Shown here piece after piece: positions 36,995 to 45,955 of a DNA stretch of 64,000 nt (the first letter of the stretch is position 1; every line of letters begins with the position of its first letter). The translations under genes were made by a program, and so were the position numbers. The stretch comes from Pseudomonas entomophila. GTDB taxonomy: Bacteria > Pseudomonadota > Gammaproteobacteria > Pseudomonadales > Pseudomonadaceae. Where the stretch lies: contig NZ_CP070982.1 in the NCBI RefSeq assembly GCF_018417595.1, positions 5,896,992 to 5,960,991 of the forward strand, written 5' to 3'. The notes below the pieces were generated by a model. The model was not told where the DNA came from, ran no database searches, and was given only the letters and a program-made list of their open reading frames with translations.

Positions 36995-38179
36995 TCAGCG
37001 GTAGAGATCCTCACGCGTCCACGGCAGGTCATGGTGCCCATCCGCATAAGGCTTCACGGCGAGAATCTGGTGCAGGTTGATCCAACCCTTGGAGAACGCG
37101 TAGGCACAGCCGGCCAGATACAGGCGCCAGATACGCAGGGCCTGCTCAGGCACCAGCGCTGCTGCGCGGTGCAGCTGGTTCTCCAGGTTCTCGCTCCAAT
37201 GGTTGAGGGTCTTGGCATAGTGCAGGCGCAAGCTCTCCACATCGACCACTTCCAGGCCCACCTCACCAATGCTGGCGCTGATCATCGAGATGTGCGGCAG
37301 CTCGCCATGGGGGAAGACATAGCGGTCGATGAACTCACCCGCACCACGCCCGACCGGCCGGCCGTCCACATGCTTGGCGGTGATGCCGTGGTTCATCACC
37401 AGGCCACCCTCGCGCACCGCGCTGAACAACTTCCGGCAATACAGTTCCAGGTTGGCGTGGCCGACATGTTCGAACATGCCCACACTGACCACCTTGTCGA
37501 AACGGCCATCCTCGGGCAGGTCGCGGTAGTCGAGTATCTGCAGATCGACCTTATCTTCCAGCCCCTCTTCCTTGACCCGTTCACGGGCCAGCTGCAATTG
37601 CTCCTTGCTCAGGGTGATACCGAACACCCTGGTGCCGTATTCACGGGCGGCGAAACGCGCCAGCCCACCCCAGCCGCAACCGACATCGAGCAGGTAGTCC
37701 CCGGCCTGCAAGCGCAGCTTGCGGCACAGGAGATCGAACTTGTCCTGTTGCGCCTGGGCCAGGGTGTTGTCGGGCTCCTTGAAGTAGGCGCAGGAGTAGG
37801 CCATGTCCGGATCCAACCACAGCTGATAGAACTCGTTGGACAGGTCGTAGTGATAGGAGATGGCTTCGGCGTCGGTGCGCTTGTCGTGCGCGGTACGGAC
37901 GGCCCGCGGTTCGTCTTCACCCTTGAGCAGCGCTTCACTGAGCTCGTCACAGACGCGGATGACCTCGCCGATATCGCCTTCCAGCTCCAGCTTGCCCTCG
38001 ACGAAGGCTGCACCCAGCTCGGCCAGGCTGGGGTGGGTGAGCTGGGCGATCAGTTGGGGTTCCTTGACCAGGATGGTGACCTGCGGGCTGGGCCCCAGAT
38101 CGAAGTGGTTGCCGTCCCACAGCTTGACGCGCAAAGGCAAGTGCAGGCTCTGCAACGCGGGTGGAAGTTGCGCAAGCAT
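36995..38179 (-). CDS. cfa: Cyclopropane-fatty-acyl-phospholipid synthase
   Basis: The 394-residue SAM-dependent enzyme adds a methylene across double bonds of membrane phospholipid acyl chains, typically in stationary phase. The SAM site is [17 protein letters not shown] (about residues 163-179); the [24 protein letters not shown] and VGMFEHVGH motifs are the family's catalytic and bicarbonate-site regions. It ends in the usual [19 protein letters not shown] tail. A GGAGGG ribosome site precedes the ATG. Divergent from lpd3 across a 209-base gap. Confidence 0.95.
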   Translation of the reverse strand: MLAQLPPALQSLHLPLRVKLWDGNHFDLGPSPQVTILVKEPQLIAQLTHPSLAELGAAFVEGKLELEGDIGEVIRVCDELSEALLKGEDEPRAVRTAHDKRTDAEAISYHYDLSNEFYQLWLDPDMAYSCAYFKEPDNTLAQAQQDKFDLLCRKLRLQAGDYLLDVGCGWGGLARFAAREYGTRVFGITLSKEQLQLARERVKEEGLEDKVDLQILDYRDLPEDGRFDKVVSVGMFEHVGHANLELYCRKLFSAVREGGLVMNHGITAKHVDGRPVGRGAGEFIDRYVFPHGELPHISMISASIGEVGLEVVDVESLRLHYAKTLNHWSENLENQLHRAAALVPEQALRIWRLYLAGCAYAFSKGWINLHQILAVKPYADGHHDLPWTREDLYR

Positions 38180-38316
38180 TCATGACCCTCCCTATCTTTG
38201 ATTCGGGACGCCACGCCTTACATTACGGACGTCACCGGATCAGGGTAGTTCATTCGTGCGAAGTTTCCGTTAATCGCGACCATGGTCCAGCACTATCTGG
38301 CGCGGCAAGGCCAACA

Positions 38317-38330
38317 GATTGTATACAATC
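38317..38330. promoter_or_regulatory. Perfect 14-bp palindrome upstream of lpd3
   Basis: GATTGTATACAATC is fully self-complementary and lies 58 bases before the lpd3 ATG. Its right half contains TACAAT, so it may overlap a -10 element. TTGTATACAA palindromes serve as operators for some GntR-family regulators; the binder here is unknown. Confidence 0.5.
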
Positions 38331-38388
38331 CTTCGCACTCGGACTAACCTTGTGCCCCTCTTCGCTTCCTCACTCTGGAGTAGAACCC

Positions 38389-39789
38389 ATGAAATCCTAT
38401 GACGTGGTGATCATCGGCGGCGGCCCCGGCGGCTACAACGCAGCCATCCGTGCCGGCCAGCTGGGTCTGAGCGTGGCCTGTGTCGAAGGCCGTTCGACCC
38501 TCGGCGGCACCTGCCTGAACGTGGGCTGCATGCCCTCCAAGGCACTGCTGCATGCCTCCGAGCTGTTCGAAGCGGCCAGTGGCGAGGAATTCGCGCACCT
38601 GGGTATCGAGGTCAAGCCGACCCTGAACCTGGCCCAGATGATGAAGCAGAAAGACGAAAGCGTGACCGGCCTGACCAAGGGCATCGAGTACCTGTTCCGC
38701 AAGAACAAGGTCGACTGGGTCAAGGGCTGGGGCCGCCTGGATGGCGTTGGCAAGGTGATCGTCAAGGCCGAGGATGGCAGCGAGACCCTCCTGCAGGCCA
38801 AGGATATCGTCATCGCCACCGGCTCCGAACCCACGCCACTGCCCGGCGTGACCATCGACAACCAGCGCATCGTCGACTCCACCGGCGCGCTCGCCCTGCC
38901 CCAGGTTCCCAAGCACCTGGTGGTGATCGGTGCCGGTGTGATCGGCCTGGAGTTGGGGTCAGTCTGGCGTCGCCTGGGGGCTGAAGTGACCGTGATCGAG
39001 TACCTGGACCGCATCTGCCCAGGCACCGACAACGAGACTGCGAAGACGCTGCAGAAGGCCTTGGCCAAGCAGGGCATGACCTTCAAGCTCGGCAGCAAGG
39101 TGACTCAGGCCACGGCCTCGGCCGACGGTGTCAGCCTGACCCTGGAGCCCGCCGCCGGTGGCACCGCCGAAACCCTGCAGGCCGACTATGTGCTGGTGGC
39201 CATCGGCCGGCGCCCGTACACCCAAGGCCTGAACCTGGAGAGCGTGGGGCTGGAAACCGACAAGCGCGGCATGCTCGCCAACGATCACCACCGTAGTTCG
39301 GTGCCCGGCATCTGGGTGATCGGCGACGTCACCTCAGGCCCCATGCTGGCGCACAAGGCCGAGGACGAAGCGGTCGCCTGCATCGAGCGCATCGCCGGCA
39401 AGCCCCACGAGGTCAACTACAACCTGATCCCGGGTGTCATCTATACCCGCCCTGAAATGGCCACGGTCGGCAAGACCGAAGAACAGCTCAAGGCCGAGGG
39501 CCGCGCCTACAAGGTCGGCAAGTTCCCCTTCACCGCCAACAGCCGCGCCAAGATCAACCACGAGACCGAGGGCTTCGCCAAGGTCATCGCCGATGCCAAC
39601 ACCGACGAGGTGCTGGGCGTGCACCTGGTCGGTCCGAGCGTCAGCGAGATGATCGGTGAGTTCTGCGTGGCGATGGAGTTCGCCGCCTCCGCCGAAGACA
39701 TCGCCCTGATCTGCCACCCCCACCCGACCCGCTCCGAGGCCCTGCGCCAGGCGGCGATGAATGTGGATGGCAAGGCAATGCAGATCTGA
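38389..39789 (+). CDS. lpd3: Dihydrolipoamide dehydrogenase Lpd3
   Basis: The 466-residue flavoenzyme reoxidises dihydrolipoamide with NAD. FAD motif [18 protein letters not shown] starts at residue 6. The redox disulfide is Cys42-Cys47 in [17 protein letters not shown], the NAD motif is [27 protein letters not shown], and the C-terminal acid-base pair sits in HPHPTRSE. P. putida has several Lpd proteins; the unlinked origin-proximal copy is Lpd3, which can substitute in keto-acid dehydrogenases. No E1 or E2 gene is near. A longer open frame reaching back into cfa is not used. Confidence 0.92.
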   Translation: MKSYDVVIIGGGPGGYNAAIRAGQLGLSVACVEGRSTLGGTCLNVGCMPSKALLHASELFEAASGEEFAHLGIEVKPTLNLAQMMKQKDESVTGLTKGIEYLFRKNKVDWVKGWGRLDGVGKVIVKAEDGSETLLQAKDIVIATGSEPTPLPGVTIDNQRIVDSTGALALPQVPKHLVVIGAGVIGLELGSVWRRLGAEVTVIEYLDRICPGTDNETAKTLQKALAKQGMTFKLGSKVTQATASADGVSLTLEPAAGGTAETLQADYVLVAIGRRPYTQGLNLESVGLETDKRGMLANDHHRSSVPGIWVIGDVTSGPMLAHKAEDEAVACIERIAGKPHEVNYNLIPGVIYTRPEMATVGKTEEQLKAEGRAYKVGKFPFTANSRAKINHETEGFAKVIADANTDEVLGVHLVGPSVSEMIGEFCVAMEFAASAEDIALICHPHPTRSEALRQAAMNVDGKAMQI

Positions 39790-39795
39790 TCGCCC

Positions 39796-39838
39796 CGCCG
39801 GCAGGCTCGCTCCCCCGCAGGAGCCGGCTTGCCGGCGA
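39796..39838. terminator. REP-like hairpin between lpd3 and hcnC
   Basis: CGCCGGCAGGCTCGCTCC and GGAGCCGGCTTGCCGGCG form an imperfect long stem between two convergent genes. The same motif occurs at 8782-8825. Confidence 0.65.
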
Positions 39839-39845
39839 ACCGTCT

Positions 39846-41096
39846 TCAGCCATGCGCCAGCTTCTTGTCCGCCCCCTCCCGAAACCGCGAGGCCAGGAAA
39901 GGCGTGATATCCAGCGGCAACGCCTCATTGTGGATAACCTTGTCCAACAGCACCCCGGTAATGGCCGACGTGAGAATCCCGGTACGGAAGTGTCCACAGG
40001 CATTGAAATAGCCCTGAACATTATCCACAGGCCCGAGAATCGGCAGCTCATCCGGCGACCCCGGCCGTAGCCCGGCCCAGGTACGCTTGAGGTTGACCTG
40101 TGCCAGCTGCGGTACGCAACGTATCGCCCCCTGCACCAATCCATTGATCTCCGGGAAGGTGTTGCTGACATCGAAGCCCTTCTCTTCGGTCGTACTGCCG
40201 ATCAGAATCTCGCCGTTGTCCTTCTGCGCCATGTAGCAATCGCTGGTGGTCAGGCAGCCATCGAGCAGCTTGGGCAAGCGCTCGGTCAGGACGATCTGCC
40301 CTTTCACCGGCTTGACCGGGATACTCTCGCCGGTTGCCCATTCACTCAGCTCGGCCGCCCAGGCGCCAGCGGCGTTGATCAATGTGCCGCAGTGGAACTC
40401 GCCGGCTTCGGCGGTGCGCACGCCCTTGATCCGCGAACCTTCGTGCAGTACGCCGGTGATGTTCACGTTGGGGTACAGGTCGACGCCGTTCTGCCGCGCC
40501 GCCTCCATGAACGCATCGCCCAGGCGGAATGGGCTGACCTGGTGATCGCACAGGAACTCCAGCGCACCGGTGGCCTTCAATGTCACCGCAGGCTCGGTGG
40601 CACGCAGTGCATCGCGGTCAAGCCAGCGTACCTGGTCGGCCAGGTGGGGGATCTGCTTGACGATGTGCTCGGCGTACAGCTGGTCCTCTTCATCCTGGAT
40701 GATGTACTTGAGCCCGGTGCGCTCGAACTTGAAGTCCATGCCGTGGCGCTCGATCAGTTCCTGGTGCAGCTGTGGATAAATCGCATTGGACTGCAGGGCG
40801 AAGTCGAAGAAGCACTGCGGCAGGATATGCGGCGTGCTGGAATCGACCGCCACGGCCGCGCCGTGGGCTTCGCGCTTGCTGCGCGTGGACATCATGCGGA
40901 AGAAGATCACCCCGCAGCCCAGCCCCACCGATTCACCGATGGCCCACAAACCGCCTGCCGAAGCTCGGGTGGCGTTGCCTGGGCGCTTGCAGTCGATCAG
41001 CGCGATCTTCAGGTTGCCGCGCTTGGACAACTGGTAGGCACAGGACGCGCCGATCACCCCGCCGCCCGCGATGATGATGTCGTAATGCTTGTTCAT
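39846..41096 (-). CDS. hcnC: Hydrogen cyanide synthase subunit HcnC
   Basis: The 416-residue FAD-dependent amino-acid oxidase subunit takes part in oxidation of glycine to HCN and CO2. FAD site IIIAGGGVIGASCAYQLSKRGN begins near residue 7. The sequence SAGGLWAIGESVGLGCGVIFFRMMS is characteristic of HcnC, and the C-terminal GSPDELPILGPV and CGHFRTGILTSAITG complete the DAO fold. Length equals the known HcnC size. I take the ATG at 41096, 2 bases after the hcnB stop. Opine or D-hydroxyproline oxidase subunits are related, but the HcnA length and cysteine pattern fit cyanide synthase best. Three perfect DnaA boxes lie inside (39929-39937, 40021-40029, 40771-40779). Confidence 0.93.
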   Translation of the reverse strand: MNKHYDIIIAGGGVIGASCAYQLSKRGNLKIALIDCKRPGNATRASAGGLWAIGESVGLGCGVIFFRMMSTRSKREAHGAAVAVDSSTPHILPQCFFDFALQSNAIYPQLHQELIERHGMDFKFERTGLKYIIQDEEDQLYAEHIVKQIPHLADQVRWLDRDALRATEPAVTLKATGALEFLCDHQVSPFRLGDAFMEAARQNGVDLYPNVNITGVLHEGSRIKGVRTAEAGEFHCGTLINAAGAWAAELSEWATGESIPVKPVKGQIVLTERLPKLLDGCLTTSDCYMAQKDNGEILIGSTTEEKGFDVSNTFPEINGLVQGAIRCVPQLAQVNLKRTWAGLRPGSPDELPILGPVDNVQGYFNACGHFRTGILTSAITGVLLDKVIHNEALPLDITPFLASRFREGADKKLAHG

Positions 41097-41098
41097 GC

Positions 41099-42493
41099 TC
41101 AGGCCTCCGTGGCCAGTTTTTCGAATGCGGAAAACGGAATCGGGTCGACCGGGAAACGCGGCCGCAGCCAGCCCACGTCCTTGCGCCCAGTGGCGCTGCG
41201 CAGGCGATCGCTGCAATAGCCGACGCACATCCGCCCCTGGCAGTCGCCCATGCTCACCCGGGTACGCATCTTCAGGCTGGCCATGTCCTGCACGCCCTGC
41301 TCCAGGGCCAGGTCGATCTGGTCGCGGGTCACGTGCTCGCAGCGGCAGATCACGGTGTCGGCCTGGGGCAGGTCGATCTGTGCGGCGCCACGCGCGGTGT
41401 AGCGTTCCACGCCAGAACGGAAACGCTTGATCGCCGCCAATTTGCCCAGGTACTGCTCGCGCCGTTCGATAGCGTTCTCGGCGTCGAGCTTGCCCATCTG
41501 CTGGAGCATCGACACCGCGGCGATGCGCCCGGTCAGCATGGCCGCCTCACCGCCACGAATACCGGCCATGTCACCGGCCAGGTGCACATTGGGTCGGCTG
41601 CTCTGCTGCCAGACGTTGCACTCGGCACGCAGGTAGCCGTCCTCGCTGAACCCATGCGCCAGCCCCAACTGCTGGCTGAGCTGGGTGCGCGGAATGAAGC
41701 CGTAGCCCACGGCCAGCGTCTGCACCGACTCGCGCTGGACGCGGGTCATGTCCGGCTTCCAGTCCTGGGTGTAGGGCGCAACGCTGACTTCGCGCAGTTC
41801 CCCTTCCCCGGTGGCGCCGACCACACCCCAGCCGTAGTGCATGGGGATACCGTTGAGCTTCATGTAGGCGAGCATGCTCAAGCCATCGAGGAACAACTGC
41901 GGCTTGTTCATCAGCGCCAGGCTTTCCTTGGCGATGCGGTTGAACGAACAGGCTTCGTACACGCCAGCGACCTTGGCCCCAGCGGCGTGCAGTTGGCAAG
42001 CCACCAGCGGCAGCAGCGGCCCGGTACCGGCGATCAGGGTGCTGCCCAGGGGTTTGACCACACCGCTCTTGATTTGCAACTGCAGCCCACCCAGCAGGAT
42101 GACGCCCGGTAGCGTCCAGCCCGGGAACGGCACGTTGCGTTCATGACAGCCGGCGGCCAGCAACAGGTGGGAATAGTCGATCTCGTGCAGTTGCTCGTCA
42201 CCGTCGAGCACCATCAAACGCTGATCGTCCCCACCCACCACTCGGTGGTTCAGGCGCAAGTCGATATGTTGGGCACTGGCGGCGAAATCCTCGTGCAGCT
42301 TGTTCAGTGCCTTGGTGTAGCGCGGCCCCAGATATCCCAGGTCGACACCCGCGCGCAGCGGGCCGCGATAGACCACCCCGCCAGGGCGTGACGCTTCGTC
42401 GAACAACAGGCAATCGACACCATGCTCGGCCAGCTCGATGGCCGCCCCCATGCCGGCCGAGCCACCACCGACAATTACAGGACGCAGGCTCAT
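41099..42493 (-). CDS. hcnB: Hydrogen cyanide synthase subunit HcnB
   Basis: The 464-residue flavoprotein carries an N-terminal FAD motif (VIVGGGSAGMGAAIELAEHG), a second nucleotide motif near LIAGTGPLLPLVACQLHAAGAKV, and HLAGDMAGIRGGEAAMLTGRIAA. A C-terminal BFD-like cysteine cluster follows (CRCEHVTRDQIDLAL...GDCQGRMCVGYC) that would hold a [2Fe-2S] centre. Together with HcnA and HcnC it passes electrons from glycine to the respiratory chain at the membrane. It overlaps hcnA by 4 bases and leads into hcnC after 2 bases. Confidence 0.94.
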   Translation of the reverse strand: MSLRPVIVGGGSAGMGAAIELAEHGVDCLLFDEASRPGGVVYRGPLRAGVDLGYLGPRYTKALNKLHEDFAASAQHIDLRLNHRVVGGDDQRLMVLDGDEQLHEIDYSHLLLAAGCHERNVPFPGWTLPGVILLGGLQLQIKSGVVKPLGSTLIAGTGPLLPLVACQLHAAGAKVAGVYEACSFNRIAKESLALMNKPQLFLDGLSMLAYMKLNGIPMHYGWGVVGATGEGELREVSVAPYTQDWKPDMTRVQRESVQTLAVGYGFIPRTQLSQQLGLAHGFSEDGYLRAECNVWQQSSRPNVHLAGDMAGIRGGEAAMLTGRIAAVSMLQQMGKLDAENAIERREQYLGKLAAIKRFRSGVERYTARGAAQIDLPQADTVICRCEHVTRDQIDLALEQGVQDMASLKMRTRVSMGDCQGRMCVGYCSDRLRSATGRKDVGWLRPRFPVDPIPFSAFEKLATEA

Positions 42494-42804
42494 GGGCGTT
42501 CCTCCTCTTGCACGCGGTTGACCTCGGTCTCCACGCGCATGCCGGGCCTCACCACCGTCTGGCAGGCGCGCCGCTTGGGCCGGCCATCGATCTGCACCAG
42601 GCAGCAGTGGCAGACGCCCATGCCGCAGTAGGCGCCGCTGAGCTGGCCATGATCATTGAGCGCCAACTGGCGCAGGCCGACCGCATTGAGCACACTGAGG
42701 ACGGTTTCGCCCGCGCTCGCCACGGTGGGCAGACCGTTGACCAGCAAGGTCATCTCGGCCTCGCCCAGCGGCTGAATATCGTACTTTCGTTCCAGAATCT
42801 GCAT
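42490..42804 (-). CDS. hcnA: Hydrogen cyanide synthase subunit HcnA
   Basis: The 104-residue [2Fe-2S] protein is the ferredoxin-like subunit of glycine-oxidising HCN synthase. The ligands are Cys60, Cys65, Cys68 (with Cys67 adjacent) and Cys81 in GAYCGMGVCHCCLV...RACQTVV. Its length is identical to known HcnA proteins and the ending VRPGMRVETEVNRVQEEERP is typical. An AGGAA ribosome site lies next to the ATG, with an upstream CAAGGACG that resembles an RsmA/RsmE site. An ANR-like box lies 62 bases further up. So oxygen limitation and the Gac/Rsm system probably control the operon, as in other cyanogenic pseudomonads. Confidence 0.95.
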   Translation of the reverse strand: MQILERKYDIQPLGEAEMTLLVNGLPTVASAGETVLSVLNAVGLRQLALNDHGQLSGAYCGMGVCHCCLVQIDGRPKRRACQTVVRPGMRVETEVNRVQEEERP

Positions 42805-42808
42805 TTCC

Positions 42809-42820
42809 TGTCGTCCTTGG
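42809..42820 (-). promoter_or_regulatory. Putative RsmA/RsmE binding site in hcnA leader
   Basis: On the minus strand ACCAAGGACGAC contains AAGGAC close to the CANGGANG consensus, followed within 8 bases by the AGGAA ribosome site. Two GGA motifs this close are typical of Rsm-repressed leaders. Confidence 0.55.
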
Positions 42821-42865
42821 TGGCTCGTGAGACGGCGACGTTAGGTGAAACGCAGTGTGAAAACA

Positions 42866-42879
42866 TTGATCCATGCCAG
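42866..42879 (-). promoter_or_regulatory. ANR/FNR-like box of the hcnABC promoter
   Basis: CTGGC-ATGG-ATCAA on the minus strand differs at one base from TTGGC-N4-ATCAA, the ANR box of hcnA in other pseudomonads. A transcript started about 41 bases downstream would have a leader near 27 bases. Confidence 0.6.
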
Positions 42880-42974
42880 ATGCCGGTCGTAGGGATTTTC
42901 CTCAGATGACGAACTGCAACCTGGGTCACGATCCGGACAGCAAGTTTGGACATGCCGATGCGGTCGCCGCAAAT

Positions 42975-43005
42975 GAAAACGCCCCTGGCTAGCAGGGGCG
43001 TTTTC
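42975..43005. terminator. glmS: glmS terminator
   Basis: GAAAACGCCCCTG and CAGGGGCGTTTTC (13-bp perfect stem) around GCTAG, with flanking A/T runs. It starts 25 bases after the glmS stop. Confidence 0.9.
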
Positions 43006-43065
43006 TCGACAGCGGATGTCGCGATGGCCTTACTCGACCGTCACCGACTTGGCCAGGTTGCGCGG
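42995..43065 (-). other. attTn7: attTn7-type site (glmS 3' end and downstream)
   Basis: TnsD of Tn7 reads the last ~36 bases of glmS and directs insertion about 25 bases after the stop, which here is within the terminator. This follows from the known rule for glmS; no Tn7 end is visible. Confidence 0.6.
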
Positions 43066-44865
43066 CTGGTCGACATCGGTGCCCTTGAGCACGGCGACGT
43101 AGTACGACAGCAACTGCAGCGGGATGGTGTAGAGGATCGGCGCCAGGGCGTCGTTGATGTGCGGCACCTTGATCACGTGGGTGCCCTCGCCATTGCTCAT
43201 GCCGGCGTTCTCATCGGCGAACACCACCAGCTCGCCACCACGGGCACGCACTTCCTGCAGGTTGGACTTGAGCTTTTCCAGCAGCTCGTTGTTCGGTGCC
43301 ACGGTAACCACTGGCATGTCGTTGTCCACCAGCGCCAGCGGGCCATGCTTGAGCTCACCGGCCGGGTAGGCTTCGGCGTGGATGTAGGAGATTTCCTTGA
43401 GCTTGAGCGCACCTTCCATCGCCACCGGGTACTGGGCACCGCGGCCGAGGAACAGGGTGTGGTGCTTGTCGGCGAACAGCTCGGCAGTCTTCTCCACGAC
43501 GCTGTCCATCGCCAGCGCTTCACCCAGGCGAGCTGGCAGGCGACGCAGCTCTTCTACCAGCTCGGCTTCGACGCCGGCTTCCAGGGTGCCGCGCACTTGG
43601 CCCAGGGCCAGGGTCAGCAGCATCAGCGATACCAGCTGGGTGGTGAAGGCCTTGGTCGAAGCCACGCCGATTTCCGGGCCTGCCAGGGTCAGCAGGGTCA
43701 GGTCGGACTCACGCACCAGCGAGCTGATGCCAACGTTGCAGATCGCCAGGCTGCCCAGGAAGCCCAGCTCCTTGGCATTGCGTAGGGCCGCCAGGGTATC
43801 GGCGGTCTCGCCCGACTGGGAGATGGAAACGAACAGGGTGTCTGGCTGTACCACGACCTTGCGGTAGCGGAACTCGCTGGCCACTTCTACCTGGCACGGG
43901 ATACCGGCCAGGCTTTCGAGCCAGTAACGGGCAACCATGCCGGCGTGGTAGCTGGTACCGCAGGCGACGATCTGCACATTACGCACTTTGGCGAACAGCT
44001 CGGCCGCCTTCGGGCCGAAGGCCTGGACCATGACGTGGTCCTTGCCCAGGCGACCTTCCAGGGTACGCTGCACCACGGTCGGCTGCTCATGGATCTCCTT
44101 GAGCATGAAGTGGCGGAATGCGCCCTTGTCGGCGGCTTCGGCACCTTCGTGATACTGCACGGTTTCCCGCTGGACAGGGCGGCCGGCCTGATCCCAGATC
44201 TTCACCTGGTCGCGGCGGATCTCGGCGATGTCGCCCTCCTCCAGGTACATGAAGCGGTCGGTGACCTGGCGCAGGGCCAACTGGTCGGACGCCAGGAAGT
44301 TCTCACCCAGACCCAGGCCGATCACCAACGGGCTGCCGCTGCGCGCGGCCACCAGGCGATCAGGCTGCTGCTTGCTGATCAGCGCCAGGCCGTAGGCGCC
44401 ATGCAGGCGCTTGACCGCAGACTTGAGTGCGTCGGTGAGGTCCGGAATGCTCTTGAGGGTGTGGTGGATCAGGTGGACTATGACCTCGGTGTCGGTCTGC
44501 GAATCAAACACATAGCCCAGCCCCTTGAGCTCCTCACGCAGCTCTTCGTGGTTTTCGATGATGCCGTTGTGCACCACCGCTACATCGCTGCCGGAGAAAT
44601 GCGGGTGGGCATTGCCCTCGGTCGGCGCGCCATGGGTGGCCCAGCGGGTGTGGGCGATGCCCAGTTGGCCGATCAGCGGGTCGGCGGCATTGGCGGCGTC
44701 CAGTTCGGCGACCTTACCGATGCGGCGGCGGCGCTGCAGTTCACCCTGCTGGGTGTAGACAGCCAGGCCGGCGCTGTCATAGCCGCGGTACTCGAGGCGT
44801 TTGAGACCCTCGATGAGGATGGCCGTGATGTTGCGCTCGGCTACGGCACCAACGATTCCACACAT
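43030..44865 (-). CDS. glmS: Glutamine:fructose-6-phosphate aminotransferase GlmS
   Basis: The 611-residue enzyme makes glucosamine-6-phosphate for cell-wall and LPS precursors. The N-terminal class II glutaminase begins [12 protein letters not shown] with catalytic Cys1 after Met removal, followed by GYDSAGLAV and [18 protein letters not shown]. The two SIS isomerase domains contain [32 protein letters not shown] and the C-terminal LAKSVTVE. It is in line with glmR and glmU. Its 3' end is the attachment target of Tn7, and the hcn operon lies immediately beyond. Confidence 0.97.
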   Translation of the reverse strand: MCGIVGAVAERNITAILIEGLKRLEYRGYDSAGLAVYTQQGELQRRRRIGKVAELDAANAADPLIGQLGIAHTRWATHGAPTEGNAHPHFSGSDVAVVHNGIIENHEELREELKGLGYVFDSQTDTEVIVHLIHHTLKSIPDLTDALKSAVKRLHGAYGLALISKQQPDRLVAARSGSPLVIGLGLGENFLASDQLALRQVTDRFMYLEEGDIAEIRRDQVKIWDQAGRPVQRETVQYHEGAEAADKGAFRHFMLKEIHEQPTVVQRTLEGRLGKDHVMVQAFGPKAAELFAKVRNVQIVACGTSYHAGMVARYWLESLAGIPCQVEVASEFRYRKVVVQPDTLFVSISQSGETADTLAALRNAKELGFLGSLAICNVGISSLVRESDLTLLTLAGPEIGVASTKAFTTQLVSLMLLTLALGQVRGTLEAGVEAELVEELRRLPARLGEALAMDSVVEKTAELFADKHHTLFLGRGAQYPVAMEGALKLKEISYIHAEAYPAGELKHGPLALVDNDMPVVTVAPNNELLEKLKSNLQEVRARGGELVVFADENAGMSNGEGTHVIKVPHINDALAPILYTIPLQLLSYYVAVLKGTDVDQPRNLAKSVTVE

Positions 44866-44867
44866 GG

Positions 44868-45644
44868 TTATTGCTCCTGGCTGATCGCGGCACAGATCAG
44901 GTTGATGCCGCGGGCTTGAATGTGTTCGCGTGCCGCTGCGGGCAGGCGTTCGTCTGTAATAAGGGTGTGCACGCTGCCCCAGGGCAGCTCGAGGTTGGGG
45001 ATCTTGCGTCCGACCTTGTCGGATTCGACCATCACGATCACCTCGCGGGCCACCTCGGCCATCACCCGGCTCAGGCCGAGCAGTTCATTGAAGGTCGTAG
45101 TGCCACGGTTGAGGTCGATGCCATCGGCACCAATGAACAACTGGTCGAAATCGTAGGAACGCAGGACCTGTTCGGCGACCTGCCCCTGGAACGATTCGGA
45201 GTGCGGATCCCAGGTACCACCGGTCATCAGCAGCACTGGCTCGTGCTCGAGCTCGCTGATGGCACGGGCCACGTTCAGTGAGTTGGTCATCACCACCAGT
45301 CCCGGCTGACGGCCCAGTTCCGGGATCATGGCGGCCGTGGTGCTGCCGCTGTCGATGATGATGCGCGCGTGTTCGCGAATCCGGCCCACGGCGGCCCGGG
45401 CGATGGCCTTCTTGTAGGCCGAAACGGGCTGTGCGGGCTCGCCCAGCATTTCTTGCGGAACGGGTACTGCGCCACCGTAGCGGCGCAGCAGCAGGCCGTG
45501 GGATTCGAGTGCCGCGAGGTCCTTGCGGATGGTCACTTCCGAGGTTTCGAAGCGTTTGGCCAACGCATCCACGCTCACCTCGCCCTGCTCGCTGAGCAAG
45601 GCCAGGATGTTGCGGCGGCGTTGGGGCGTGTTTCGTTTCGACAT
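44868..45644 (-). CDS. glmR: DeoR-family regulator GlmR
   Basis: The 258-residue protein has a DeoR helix-turn-helix ([51 protein letters not shown]) and a sugar-phosphate sensor domain ([35 protein letters not shown]...[20 protein letters not shown]). It lies 2 bases from glmS. The P. aeruginosa orthologue, GlmR, controls amino-sugar synthesis and affects antibiotic sensitivity. The likely effector is a hexosamine phosphate. Upstream is a 311-base gap shared with the glmU terminator. Confidence 0.93.
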   Translation of the reverse strand: MSKRNTPQRRRNILALLSEQGEVSVDALAKRFETSEVTIRKDLAALESHGLLLRRYGGAVPVPQEMLGEPAQPVSAYKKAIARAAVGRIREHARIIIDSGSTTAAMIPELGRQPGLVVMTNSLNVARAISELEHEPVLLMTGGTWDPHSESFQGQVAEQVLRSYDFDQLFIGADGIDLNRGTTTFNELLGLSRVMAEVAREVIVMVESDKVGRKIPNLELPWGSVHTLITDERLPAAAREHIQARGINLICAAISQEQ

Positions 45645-45821
45645 TGGCGCTTAAGTTTCGATTCGAAAGATATTGGTTGCAATCAAAACCTAAGTTTGGG
45701 GATTCGTCAAGGTTAGCGATCAGAAATCGCAGGCTGTGGATAAGTGGCCGATGTTCATAAGACGCATTCGCTCTGCGAGAGTCTCTTCGCTGTATAGACC
45801 CGCTTTCATGGAACTAACTGT

Positions 45822-45894
45822 TGTAGGAGCGGCTTTAGCCGCGATCACCCGCGAGCACCGCGTTGCCTGTATCGCGGCTAAAGCCGCTCCTACA
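45822..45894. repeat. Inverted REP pair
   Basis: TGTAGGAGCGGCTTTAGCC... (45822-45845) and its complement (45871-45894), almost identical to the pair at 31535-31619. Confidence 0.87.
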
Positions 45895-45903
45895 GACAAT
45901 AAA

Positions 45904-45933
45904 AAAGCCGACTTACTCACATAAGTCGGCTTT
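45904..45933 (-). terminator. glmU terminator
   Basis: Perfect 12-bp stem AAAGCCGACTTA / TAAGTCGGCTTT with a 6-base loop, followed by T residues in the leftward direction. Confidence 0.9.
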
Positions 45934-45955
45934 CGATCGAAAGGGCTGTGGGTAA

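Larger units (their letters stand above)
45645..45955. other. Intergenic region between glmR and glmU
   Basis: 311 bases without a gene. It contains the glmR leader, a perfect DnaA box (45735-45743, minus orientation), an inverted REP pair and the glmU terminator. A 62-residue open frame across it is caused by the REPs and is not credible. Confidence 0.8.

Noticed and set aside
45736..45924. A 62-codon frame between glmR and glmU
   Set aside because: It is made largely of an inverted REP pair and recurs with those repeats.
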